From Sciurus carolinensis (Eukaryota; Chordata; Mammalia; Rodentia; Sciuridae), in assembly GCF_902686445.1 (NCBI RefSeq), contig NC_062218.1, forward strand, positions 15,351,015-15,415,014: a DNA stretch of 64,000 bases. Reading direction: 5' to 3'. The position numbers were made by a program, and so were the translations under genes. Shown here in pieces: positions 36,281-45,915 of the stretch (the first letter of the stretch is position 1; each line of letters begins with the position of its first letter). The notes beneath the pieces are model-generated. The model was not told where the DNA came from. It saw only the letters and a list, made by a program, of their open reading frames with translations, and did not search any database.

Positions 36281-36611
36281 CAGGTTGAACATCCCAAATC
36301 TAAACATCCGGTACCCAAAAATGCTTCAAAATCTGAAACATTTTGGCTCCAACACAGATGCCATAAGTGGAAAATTTCACACCTGACCTCATGATGGGTA
36401 GCAGTCAAAACACAGGTGCACTAAAGATATTGCATAGCATTGCCTTCAGGCTGTGTATAAGCTGTACATGACACAACTGGATTTCGTGTTTAGACTTGTA
36501 TCCCTTCTGGAAGATATCACATTACACTGCGAAAGAACTCTAAAATTTAAAAAGATCCCATACCCAAAACACTTCTGGTCCCAAGCATTACAGATCACAG
36601 ATATTCAACCT
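36281..36611 (-). mobile_element. Tigger/pogo-like non-autonomous DNA transposon
   Basis: The left end CAGGTTGAACATC and the reversed right end TAGGTTGAATATC form terminal inverted repeats. The reversed right end continues into 'atgcttgggaccagaagtg', which I recognise as a common mammalian DNA transposon of the TcMar-Tigger group; the exact subfamily is uncertain. It is about 330 bp with no transposase, so non-autonomous and ancient. The 96-codon ORF at 36453-36743 is incidental. Confidence 0.8.
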
Positions 36612-37655
36612 ACAAATAAGTGTGTATGCATGTGTGTGTTCCCGATATGTGATATTAAAAGCTCATTTCTCCTTATATTTACAGGTGAAACATCTCAGAA
36701 TTGTTGGGCCCCACTTCCCATTTCAGTCCCAGACACAGAATAACTTAGATTCTTGAGATGAAAACACACGCGTGAGCACGTGCACACACACACGTACAAT
36801 AGATACCTTTATTATCTCAAAGATAAGGACATTTTTTTCCATGATAATAGACATTTTCCTAAGAAAACTTAATTCCAGAGCATGTTATCAGGCGCTGTTA
36901 CACATTTTCTCACTTCCTCCTTTTTAACAGAGAAGAGTATACATCTAAAATTGCAGTTTACTTTTCTATATCTACCTGTCAAGCTCTCAAGCGATTCCTA
37001 AGCACTGGTGTCTTCTGAAGCTGCCTGGTGGGTCTGCACACCACCACAGTAAGTGGCAATGGGCCCAAATGCACCCGCAAGCTTGTTACCTCTCCTGGCA
37101 GCATGAGCCCCGTGTTTGCATTGCTTGCTCTTGTCTTCCAAGCCCCGAGGGAAACGATGTGGACCTGGCCCAGGTGAAGGAATACTGCTCACGCAGTGGA
37201 TTGGTGTGATGCCCAAAGAGCAAAAGATACCCTCTAATCTTGTTAGGGGATGCCTAGCAATTTGCCTCTTTCTCATGGAGAGAGATATTTTATTTATTAT
37301 CCTGGTCAGAAACACATTTTCTGATCAGAAACCAAATTTACCTTCAGACAAAGACATTAGCTTTAGTGCCCAGGGATGTGCCAGGAGCTGGGAGGGAACT
37401 CCAACTTTAAATCTCTGAAATTTGAGCAAATCTGCACCCTGCTCAGGAATGGTTCTGAGATCTCCTTGAACATGTTACCAATGCCTTTTGCACCAGAAAA
37501 TGTGCAGAAAAGACAGATCCATAAATTATCTCCCAACATTATCTTTTTCTCCCCCATGGTTCCTTGGTGAAAAACTCCCTCCTATTTTGCTTTGCAGTTT
37601 TCTTTTTCTTTATCTATTATAAAAACAACAATTTTATCATTTTTGTAATTATCTA
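36612..37655. other. Unique DNA with a moderately GC-rich core
   Basis: No known repeat. The 37010-37220 part is less AT-rich than its surroundings and gives overlapping ORFs on both strands (36998-37418) with no domain. The 64-bp unit at 37468-37531 recurs at 38897-38959. Confidence 0.45.
37468..37531 (+). repeat. 64-bp unit, first copy
   Basis: It starts 'gaacatgttaccaatgcctt' and is about 90% identical, with one single-base gap, to 38897-38959 in the same orientation. Flanks on both sides are unrelated. Confidence 0.8.
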
Positions 37656-37672
37656 CCAAGGCAGTGAATCTT

Positions 37673-37806
37673 TTTTTAAAATATTTTTTTAGTTGTCAAT
37701 GGATCTTTTATTTTATTTTATTTAATTATATGTGGTGCTGAGTGTCCAACCCAGGGCCTCACACATGCCAGGCAAGTACTCTACCATGAAGCCACAGCTC
37801 CAGACC
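37673..37806 (-). mobile_element. ID SINE, antisense, part of a chimeric insertion
   Basis: A T-rich 3' side with 'tttttagttgtcaatggatc' and (TTTTA)n leads into an inverted ID body ('cccagggcctcacacatgcc') that ends in 'gccacagctccagacc'. A 17-bp direct repeat, CCAAGGCAGYGAWTCTT, lies immediately left (37656-37672). Its second copy is not at the SINE's end but at 37858-37874, beyond a tRNA-Gly fragment, so the insertion appears to include that fragment. Confidence 0.85.
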
Positions 37807-37823
37807 TTGGTGGAACACCTATA

Positions 37824-37862
37824 GCGTTGGTGGTATAGAGGTGAGCATAGCTGCCTTCCAAG
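37824..37862 (+). pseudogene. tRNA-Gly(TCC) 5' half, truncated in the anticodon loop
   Basis: The sequence starts GCGTTGGTGGTATAGAGGTG and continues through D-arm and anticodon stem to the anticodon TCC. It matches mammalian tRNA-Gly(TCC) with one visible change (T to A in the D region). The match stops just after the anticodon loop; there is no T-arm or box B, so it cannot be a working tRNA gene. Positions 37858-37862 (CCAAG) belong both to the tRNA loop and to the flanking 17-bp duplication, leaving 34 nt unique to the insert. A 17-nt linker separates it from the SINE 5' end. Confidence 0.85.
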
Positions 37863-38077
37863 GCAGCGATTCTTATGTGCTTCACTGGATAATAATGACT
37901 GTGTATGCTAATATTTGATGTAATGGAAATTTGGAATTTCATAAATTAAAATTTTTTCTTGATAGAAAAGCTTAATTCTGATCACATTTCCATGTTATAG
38001 TAGTATTAATGGGACTTGGCCCTTGAGAAAGAGAAATAAACTTGGAAGGATACTTGTCACTTTAAAAAGCCATAAAT

Positions 38078-38471
38078 GGTATATATACAGGTTGGAATAT
38101 TATCCAGTCATAAAGAGGAATAATATTATGGCATTTACAGATAAATGGATGGAATTGGAGAATATCATGCTAAGTGAAATAAGCCAATCCCAAAAAACCA
38201 AAGGCCAAATGTTTTCCCTGATAAGTGGATGAGGACATATAATGGGGTGGAGGAGTGGGGGTGAGAGAAGAATGGAGGAACTTTAGGTTACGTAGAGGGA
38301 AATGAGAGGGAGGGCGGTATGAAAGATAGTGAAATGAGACAGACATCATTACCCTACGTACATGTATGATGACACGAATGGTATGAATCTACATTGTGCA
38401 CAACCATAGAAACGAAATGATGTTCCCCATTTGTGTACAAGGAATCAAAATGCAGTCTGCAAAAATTAAAA
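38078..38471 (+). mobile_element. Short 5'-truncated L1 with target-site duplications
   Basis: This is the ORF2 C terminus (WMELENIMLSEISQSQ) followed by the squirrel-type 3' UTR and an A tail. It is flanked by a 14-bp direct repeat, AAAAAGCCATAAAT at 38064-38077 and AAAAAGTCATAAAT at 38472-38485 (one mismatch). This gives exact boundaries for a roughly 0.4 kb target-primed insertion. Confidence 0.93.
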
Positions 38472-38485
38472 AAAAAGTCATAAAT

Positions 38486-41164
38486 TTTTATCTCTGTAAC
38501 CCCTGAAATGAATCTCAAGTTAAATGAAGTTACCCTTGAGGTTGCTTTTTGGATCAATTATTCTTCCTTTTAACCACACATCTTGGGGTGAATGCTCATC
38601 TGTTATCCAAGGCAGCACCATGACATGGAAATTGGAACTAACTTCATCTGTCTAGCTCCACAGCAGTGGCACATCACTTGGCAGATTTAAGTGAAGCGTT
38701 CATGGTTGGTAGGCTCCCAAAAACATCAGTCAGAAAACCTGCTCACACTGGTGCTTTTTCCTTAGAGATTCTTGAGAATTTTCACAAATGCTTAATTTCA
38801 TTTCTTTTTAGGGAACTATATGTAAGTTCAGAATTAATACTTTGTAAAGAACATAAAATTAGAGATATATTTCTTGTTCCAAAATTTGCTGGGCATGAAC
38901 ATGTTACCAAGGCCTTTTGCTCAGAAAATGTGCAGAAATGACAGACCCATGAATTATCTTAATTCTTCTAAATACTGGAATATAGCTAAATTTTTGGTGA
39001 CAGTGCAGAACATGTTTACTGTTCCGTCAAACAACTGGTTCTATCTGGAGAGGGCCCATGCCTGACGACTCTCCTGAGGCTTCTTTTTCTGGTGATATGG
39101 ACTTGAAGGACTACTTTTAGCAAATATTTCATGGGGCTGCTGGTTGATGGATTGGTCCGTTTGAAGAAGAGCCTCATCCCTCTGAACCCTTGGAGCTTTA
39201 TAAAGGTCTCCATGACAAGTCAGAATGATTATAAAGATTACTGCTCCTCAGCAATTTTCTCCAAAAGAAAAAAGATGTGGACTCATATCTGTCAAATTTG
39301 GGCAAGTTATTTTCTGTTTTCTCATGTCTTTACTAAGGGTTTAATGATCACCCTCTGCAAAGTAAGCCAATGATGAGAGCGAACAAGTTCATCAGGGCAA
39401 AGGTTGGCTTGAAGATATATAATACAGGAAGTAAATAAATACCAAGTATAATTAAGGAGCCAAGACAACCCCCAAGAAAGTCTAGATATTTAATTTAAAT
39501 TTAAATCTTTAATTAGAATTTTTACCTTTTGAAATTCACAATGGCATTATTATGTGTGCACAAGAGGAATCTAAAATTAGACATTACAAAACTATTTCAG
39601 TGATCAATACACAAGAGCCTGAATCCGTGTTCTGAAAACAATTGCATTATGAATCCGGAATGTGACATGGGTCAGAATCATTCAGCTTATACTGAGACAG
39701 TGCTGGTGTGAGGGTTCCCTTTCAGTTAACCTAGTAGACTGTCTCACTTAAGATCATCAGCGTGTGGTTGACTTGAAATCAAAGCTTTGAGGACCTGAAA
39801 ATTGTGGTTTTACAACGAATAACACAGATTAAAATAAGCCCCGCTAAAGCATCTCTGTAAGGGTAATTCTGCTTGACTTGTCTCATTCTGGACACTGTAA
39901 TCTTAATTCTAATGGTTAAGGAAGATCCATTCACTCTAGCAAGAACATCATGGATTGAAATGGCTTCCATCTAACACAACAGAGGAACTACATTCAGCTC
40001 CATCAATTAATATATGGCAATATGCATTACCATATTAGAGTCTAAATATGAACATGTCTCTTTTATTTAAAAATTAAATATCCAGACAAGGCAAAAGTAC
40101 AGAAGTGCTAGAGAAATTCCCTCACTTCCTGAATTCAGATGCCCTAGAGACTTACTCAGGACTGACTTCCCATTCTAGCTTCCCAATACTGGAGAATCCA
40201 TTCAGAGTGCAGTGGTATTGGGTTTTTGCCTGGTTTTGCTCTGGTTGCTGTCTCCTGAGGGAGTGGATCCTGTGTGGTCGTGTGCAGACAAGCTCCCTGG
40301 CTGCACAGTTCTCGCCTGGAAGATGGAGAGGCTTATGCTTGGTCTCTTTGGGTCGGGTTCCTTGGTTAACGTGCACATGTTCAGACATTTCCCCCGAAGC
40401 ACGGTTTCGAAGCCAGCATGGCTAGTCCAGCCTGGGCTTCCAGCCATAGTTGCTCATTTCCAGTTCTGGCACGTGTCTGGAGTCACCAGCTCCAAGCTCT
40501 CCTCTTGCATGCTGCAGCTCCCTGTCAGGGCCCTTGATGACCTCTTCTGCCACTGTGGCTGGGACCATCTCAGTCTGCTGTGTTATTCCTTCTTGGTCTT
40601 GTTTCAAGAGAGATAACCAGGACCTCAATTCCAAATTTCCACTGATAAATCTAATTTTTAAGCAGAAAGGAAAGGTATTACCTAGAATATTCTTATATAC
40701 TGGATTCCACTAAAATTTTGAGAGATTTTGGGGTGAGAATGGTATACAATCATGAGGGTCATTTCCTAACCTCTAAGAAAAGCCACAATCACTTTAATCA
40801 TTAGTTACATAATGTTCTCTAAAAGTAGCAAATGAAAAGACCGGACTTTAAAAATGACAGAAGCCCTGGAAATCTCATCTAAGGCACTGGCAAAAAATTG
40901 TCAGTATGTTTTTTTCTTTATGCTCTAAATTCATTTTTAGTAACAGCGGAAGCAATTTGAAATGAAATACAACACTTACAGCAAGTGAAATGGAAACGAA
41001 AACCTGCAGTGAATGGCAAGAAAAAATCCAGTTCAGTGTGCACCTCAGAAATCTGCTCTTGGGATACATGCTGCGAATTTAATTTTATTTGTATTTTTAG
41101 ATTTTACAATTGTGGTTATCCATGGATAGTGAATTAGTTCTATTAGATTATTTCCATTTGTTTT
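38486..41164. other. 2.7 kb of mostly unique DNA
   Basis: No gene recognised. The second 64-bp unit lies at 38897-38959. Overlapping ORFs on both strands at 40105-40713 (up to 134 codons) come from a GC-richer patch and have no domain I recognise. Confidence 0.45.
38897..38959 (+). repeat. 64-bp unit, second copy
   Basis: It starts 'gaacatgttaccaaggcctt' and is a direct copy of 37468-37531, 1.43 kb downstream. Neither copy lies in a repeat I can name. Confidence 0.8.
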
Positions 41165-41320
41165 CTTAATAGCATGAGTTTGGCCTCAAACAGACCTAAA
41201 TTCAGATCATATCCTTAATTTCTATGAGATATTTTTTTCCTTACATTTAAGGTAGGAAACATGATATTTATATTTATCATGTGTGGTAGGTGCTAAATAC
41301 AGGGCAGCAATTATAAACAT
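41165..41320 (+). mobile_element. MIR SINE fragment (candidate)
   Basis: 'gagtttggcctcaaacagac' followed by 'ctaaattcagatcatat' resembles the MIR core region, with a late MIR-like 'ggtaggtgctaaata'. It is heavily diverged. Confidence 0.45.
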
Positions 41321-41579
41321 ATTTGATATTTACATTATAATGACTTGTTTTTATCTTTGAGATATTGTTTTCTATCACATCTTTGCTAAATGAATCTAAG
41401 CCAAATTTTTAAGGTCAAAAGTTGCTAGACACAAAGGTAGTTGATGATCATGATCATAATCACAGTGGAAAATGAAACTCTTGGGCAGCAAGTGCTGTTC
41501 TCAGTCAGCAGGTAGATATATAGACTGAAGGGTGGATTGGTGTGAAATCATTTGGGGTCAGTGATTTATAATTATCTTA

Positions 41580-41760
41580 GTCTATTCAGCAGGCTTCTGT
41601 AAGGAATGCTTTAGGCTGGGTAATTCATAAACACTGGCCCCTTTTCCTCATAGATGGTAGTTTCTGAGTCCTCATGTGGCAAAAAGAACAAATAATCTCC
41701 CTCAGTTCCTTCCATAAAGGCCCGAATCCCATTCATGAGGATACTTGGAATGATTGGAAA
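41580..41760 (-). mobile_element. MaLR LTR fragment, antisense, with internal deletion
   Basis: 'ctgggtaattcataaacact' leads into 'cctcatgtggcaaaaagaac' and 'aatcccattcatgaggatac', the antisense order of MaLR LTRs with the middle missing. Confidence 0.6.
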
Positions 41761-41847
41761 TAACCTTACCATCAGTAACTTTTGGCTAAATAATATATAA
41801 TTGTGCCGTAAAATGGAATAGCATAAAGCTTTTAAAGGGTGAAATGA

Positions 41848-42067
41848 GCTGGGCATGATGGCAAAAGCCTGTAATCCCAGCAGCTCAGGAGGCTGAAGCA
41901 GGAGGATCTAGTTTGAAGCCAGCCTCAGCAACAGCAAGGTGTAAGCAACTCAGTGAGATCCTATCTCTAAATAAAATGCAAAAAAAGGGCTGGGGATGTG
42001 GCTCAGTGGTTGAATGCCTCTGAGTTTAACCTCTGTACCCCGAAAAAGAGAAAAGAAAACAAATGAT
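41848..42067 (+). mobile_element. B1-ID composite SINE, sense, well preserved
   Basis: The left half 'gctgggcatgatggcaaaag', 'cctgtaatcccagcagctca' is 7SL-like. The right half 'gggctggggatgtggctcag' is a full ID promoter start. It ends in an A-rich tail. An 8-bp direct repeat TGAAATGA (41840-41847 and 42068-42075) may be the target duplication. This is the clearest example of the composite in the window. Confidence 0.93.
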
Positions 42068-42187
42068 TGAAATGATTAATATTTAGTTGTTTTCCTGAGT
42101 GCCACAATGGTTCAATGCTAGGAAATTGAGTAATAAAATTTCCTATATTAAACATATGAAAGATTAGTGAGAACACATGTAAGTATG

Positions 42188-42450
42188 TGTGATAGACTGA
42201 ATAATGGTCCCTAAATGAAATGCAGACTATGCAACCCTTGAGGTGGCCATGAGAAAGACGTCTCCAGAACACGGCTGCCAGCAGTCACCAGAAGTGGAGG
42301 AGATGAGGCACACTCTCCCCGAGATGCTACTGAGAACCGTGGTTTCTGCCCACTGAAGCTTCTTTTGGATCTCTGGATCCATTGTCTTGTGGGGAGGGTT
42401 TCAGTTTATGAATTTTGAAGGGACGCCAACATGCAGACCATAGAAAAGTG
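42188..42450. mobile_element. MLT1-like LTR fragments, both orientations
   Basis: 'gtgatagactgaataatggt' looks like a sense LTR start. 'ttatgaattttgaagggacg' and 'aacatgcagaccatag' near 42405-42445 look like an antisense LTR start. The middle is too diverged to assign. Confidence 0.45.
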
Positions 42451-42539
42451 AAGTCAAGGAATTTACTTGGGAAGTGACGGTAATTAGGGGAAGTTAGATG
42501 TCTGGTATCTTCAGTTTCTGCATTGTTTTCAGATAGATC

Positions 42540-42735
42540 TGTCTTTCTTTCTTTATCGTTTCTTTCTTTTTGTTTCTTTTCTTCCCTTTCCTCCCTTCCT
42601 CCCTCCCTCCCTCCCTTCCTTCCTTCCTTCGTTCCTTCCTTCCTTCCTTCCTTCCTTCCTTCCTTCATTCCTTCCTTCCTTCTCTTTCCTTCCCTCCGTA
42701 CCCACCCTCTCTTTTTGTCTTTCTTTCTTTCTTAC
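42540..42735. repeat. (TTTC)n/(CCTT)n polypyrimidine microsatellite, ~195 bp
   Basis: Almost uninterrupted pyrimidine on the plus strand. It lies where the T-rich tail of the adjacent antisense SINE should be, so it probably grew from that tail. It generates long Ser/Leu/Phe- and Lys/Arg/Glu-rich ORFs (42327-42768) that are not genes. Confidence 0.95.
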
Positions 42736-42897
42736 CAGCAATGGAATCCAGAGGCACTTAACTATTGAGCAACATCCCCAACCTTCTTTTGCTTAGATCC
42801 TCACTAAGTCGACGAGGCTGTCTTTGAACCTGCGATCCTCAGCACCCCGAGCCACTGATACTACAGGCAGCTGCCACCATGCTTGTCTCAGATGTTT
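42736..42897 (-). mobile_element. B1-ID composite SINE, antisense
   Basis: A shortened inverted ID part ('aatggaatccagaggcac', 'attgagcaacatcccca') is joined to an inverted B1-like part ('tcctcactaagtcgacgagg', 'tactacaggcagctgccacc'). Confidence 0.85.
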
Positions 42898-43108
42898 CTT
42901 GAGTAGCTTCCTACATCATTAGAGTGTGTGTTTTTCTTGTAACTAAACTTAAACATTATTTTTCTTGAATACGATCCTATGACCAACTGTCCTTTTATCC
43001 AGGGGACTTTCACCCATGTCCTCTACTGGCTATTTTAATAATAACCTAACAAAATTTATTTGACACTTTCTATATGACCAGCATTATTCAAACTCCAAAA
43101 ATATATAC

Positions 43109-43548
43109 TGTTAGGATTTGGATATGAACTCTCCCCTGAAAAGCTCATGTGTTAATGCAGAAATGTTCAGAGGAGAAATGAGTAGATTATGAGCTGTAAC
43201 CTCATCAGTGGATTAATCCATTTGATAGATTAATAATTTAAATGGACTACTGAGTGATAACAGCAGGCATGTGGGTGTGGCTGGAGAAAGCAGGTCACTG
43301 AGGTCATGCCCTTGGGTATTATGTTTCATCCCTGGTTCTTCTCATTTTACTTCATGGCTGCCATGAGCTGAACAGCTTTCCTCCACCATGTCCTCCCACC
43401 ATGATGTTCTGCTTCACCTCAGGCTCAGAGCAATGGAGTTGGCCAACCATGGACTAAGACTTCTAAACCATCAACCCAAACAATTTTTTCTTCTTCAAGT
43501 TGTTCTTTTCAGGTATTTTGGTAACAGTAATGAAAAGTTGACTAGCAC
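43109..43548 (+). mobile_element. ERVL-MaLR-type solo LTR, sense
   Basis: It starts 'tgttaggatttggatatgaa' and ends 'aaaagttgactagcaca', giving TG...CA ends at about 440 bp. The centre contains 'accatgatgttctgcttcac', the complement of the 2630-3062 copy. No internal retroviral sequence is present. Confidence 0.85.
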
Positions 43549-45719
43549 ATGTACATAAGCACAACTTATTTCCTGTTCTCAATGAAATTGACTTATTTCT
43601 AAAGACATCAAGGAAACAAACAATATTAACAGTAATGATATAATTTTATAATGAAATTACAAAGTCAGTGGCTGGGGGAGGGGAAATCAACCTTTCCTGG
43701 AGAAAATTGAAGCTTTGCTCTGACTTTTTGATTGAAAAGTTTACAAGAAGGACAGACCCAGCACTGGGATTCCCAGAATAAGAAACAGCATGTACACAAT
43801 TGCAGAAGCAGGGCGCCTGCTAATGCGTCTGCAAACTGAAGGCAGTTTTTGTAAAGTGCAGGGTTGGGGGCAGCAGGTGATCAAGTCATAGAGATGCTAA
43901 GGCTGGGTGAGGGAGGTCCTGCGAGGAATGCTAGGATTTCATCTCAAAGATAATGGAAACCCTTGGAAAATGGATGAGGTGAAAAATGATAGGTCATTTA
44001 CAAATCATAAGTACTGGGTAGAAGTTGTTCATAGTGCAAACCAATTCTGACCCCACTAATGGCATGGAGAGTTCAGAAATCCTTCAATAAATATATAAAA
44101 TAGTATCAAGGTCTTGATGAAATCTGTCATATCCTCTCCCATTCATTCAAATCCTATGTCCCTTGAGAAAGATCCAGAGAAATCACCTTTCTTCTTTATA
44201 TCTGAGAAATCTAGTGCTGAGGAAAACACTGGCCTTTTCATGATAGTCTTTTACTCATTGTTTTCCCTAAGCTAGAAATGCTGGGGATGAGATGCACTAC
44301 AAATGAAGTGTGTTGTTAGCTTGGTTTTGCCCATGCAGAAAAACCCAAATCAAAAGATGCTCCCAGGGAATTAGAACCAGGAAAGCAGGCATGAGGCAGG
44401 AAGGAGGGAGAACAAGTAACCAGGGTGTGGCAACAAATGGGCCTCTGTTTGGTGTCAAGTAAAACTGACAACTGGATCCTGTGGGAGTGTCCTGCCAATC
44501 ATATCTCAGGACACCCCATCCAGGAGGATGAGTTGAGAAGGATTTGTCAACTACTGTCTTCTTTATAGTTTTTCAGTGCGCATCCCCAAGACTGTCTACA
44601 CAGTTTCACATCTCTAAATCCATCAGGGAAGCCCTTGGGCATACAAATATATGGAACTATTGGCATAGGTGATGTACTACTGGGTTATACTTGCATAGAT
44701 TTAATTAGAGGCCATATAGGCTGGGCAATGTCCATTCTGGCCAGGAGCAAGGTGTGGTGGTCAACATCCTGAAGGTAGATAAGACTGTAAAGAATCTAGA
44801 GACACTGTTATGGGCACCCTGTGGTCAATGGGGATGGAACAGTCACATCCTGGGGGACAAGGGTAGGCACACTCGCCCTCGAGGGCTAAGTGATGATACC
44901 AATCCAGCCAGGCTCTTTTCCAGTATTTAAACAACAACAAAAACAAAAAATTCCAACTCTCAGGAGTGGAGCTCTGACTTGGGCAAACATGACTGGATTC
45001 TATGTCTCTTCTCCCAATGTTAGATAAAGGCTCAGTGTGTTTGTAGAACATTTTGAAGGAGGAAAACAACTGAGTTTTTTATGGAAGGAAACAGGACAAA
45101 CATCCAGGGAAATGCCCATGTAATCTTCCCCATGTTACTCAAGGTCATTTACAGAGATGAGGGGTAGTAATTAACAGAAAAATTCCAGGTTTTTCAGGAA
45201 TAGTGGGTATTGGCTCTAAGGAAATACTAATTTTTCAGATGTCAGAATATTAGGAGATAAGAAACCACAGTCAAACTACAGAAATTCTTCATGTTTATTT
45301 ATCCTGGTATATAATAGTGAGGATAAAGGTTCTTCACAGCAAGAATCCTGCAGTGGTCAACATTTCAATAGATCTCTGTGATTTCTCTAAACTCTCTTCT
45401 CCCATCTTTATACACATTACCTCTAAATCCATGCCTCTTATACCCTACCACCTTCTTGGGTGGACCAACCACTTTCCTTCTCTGGGTTTATACCCTTGAA
45501 ACAAATGGCTTATTTGAGAAGTACACCCTACAATCAGACCAATGTCCATATAAATAAGTCTTCTATTCTGTTTTTCTTTAAATAATTTGCTCTCCTATTA
45601 CAGCAACAACTTGAAATCTTTCCTGCTCTTCTCAAAGCTCAAATGGGCCCATTCAACCTCCACCTTCTGAGAAGACCACCTTGCTTCCTCTGTGAATGAG
45701 TCAATCAGTCTTTCGAGCA
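43549..45719. other. 2.2 kb of mostly unique DNA
   Basis: No gene recognised. A possible old repeat at 43760-44000 is listed separately. ORFs at 44316-44498 and 44761-45069 have no domain. Confidence 0.45.
43760..44000 (+). repeat. Candidate ancient mammalian interspersed repeat, family not assigned
   Basis: 'aacagcatgtacacaattgc', 'gtcctgcgaggaatgctagg' and 'taatggaaacccttggaaaa' are in the same order as a repeat widespread in mammals whose name I cannot give with confidence. Confidence 0.35.
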
Positions 45720-45800
45720 ACAGAGGGTGTAGCTCAGTGGTTTTCCACTTGCTAAGCACAAGGCCTTGGCTTCAATCTGGAGCAAAAGAGTAAGAAGAAA
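45720..45800 (+). mobile_element. ID SINE, sense
   Basis: 'gggtgtagctcagtggtttt', 'acaaggccttggcttcaatc' and a purine-rich tail identify an ID body. Confidence 0.8.
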
Positions 45801-45834
45801 GAAAAGAGGAGAACAAAAATGTGGGGGGCTAAGC

Positions 45835-45915
45835 ACTAGTTTTAGGGGTGTAACTTAGTGCTAGAGCTGCTTGCTTCGTATGCACAATCTCCAGCACCCT
45901 CACCAAAATCATTAG
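45835..45915 (+). mobile_element. ID SINE, sense, diverged
   Basis: 'taggggtgtaacttagtgct' and 'gcacaatctccagcaccctc' resemble an ID body. It lies only about 35 bp after the previous ID tail, so the two are neighbours in the same orientation. Confidence 0.6.

Noticed and set aside
40105..40713. Overlapping ORFs on both strands (up to 134 codons) in a GC-richer patch
   Set aside because: Hydrophobic stretches exist, but there is no domain, no splice context, and both strands are open.
42327..42768. Long Lys/Arg/Glu-rich and Ser/Leu/Phe-rich ORFs
   Set aside because: They are translations of the polypyrimidine microsatellite.
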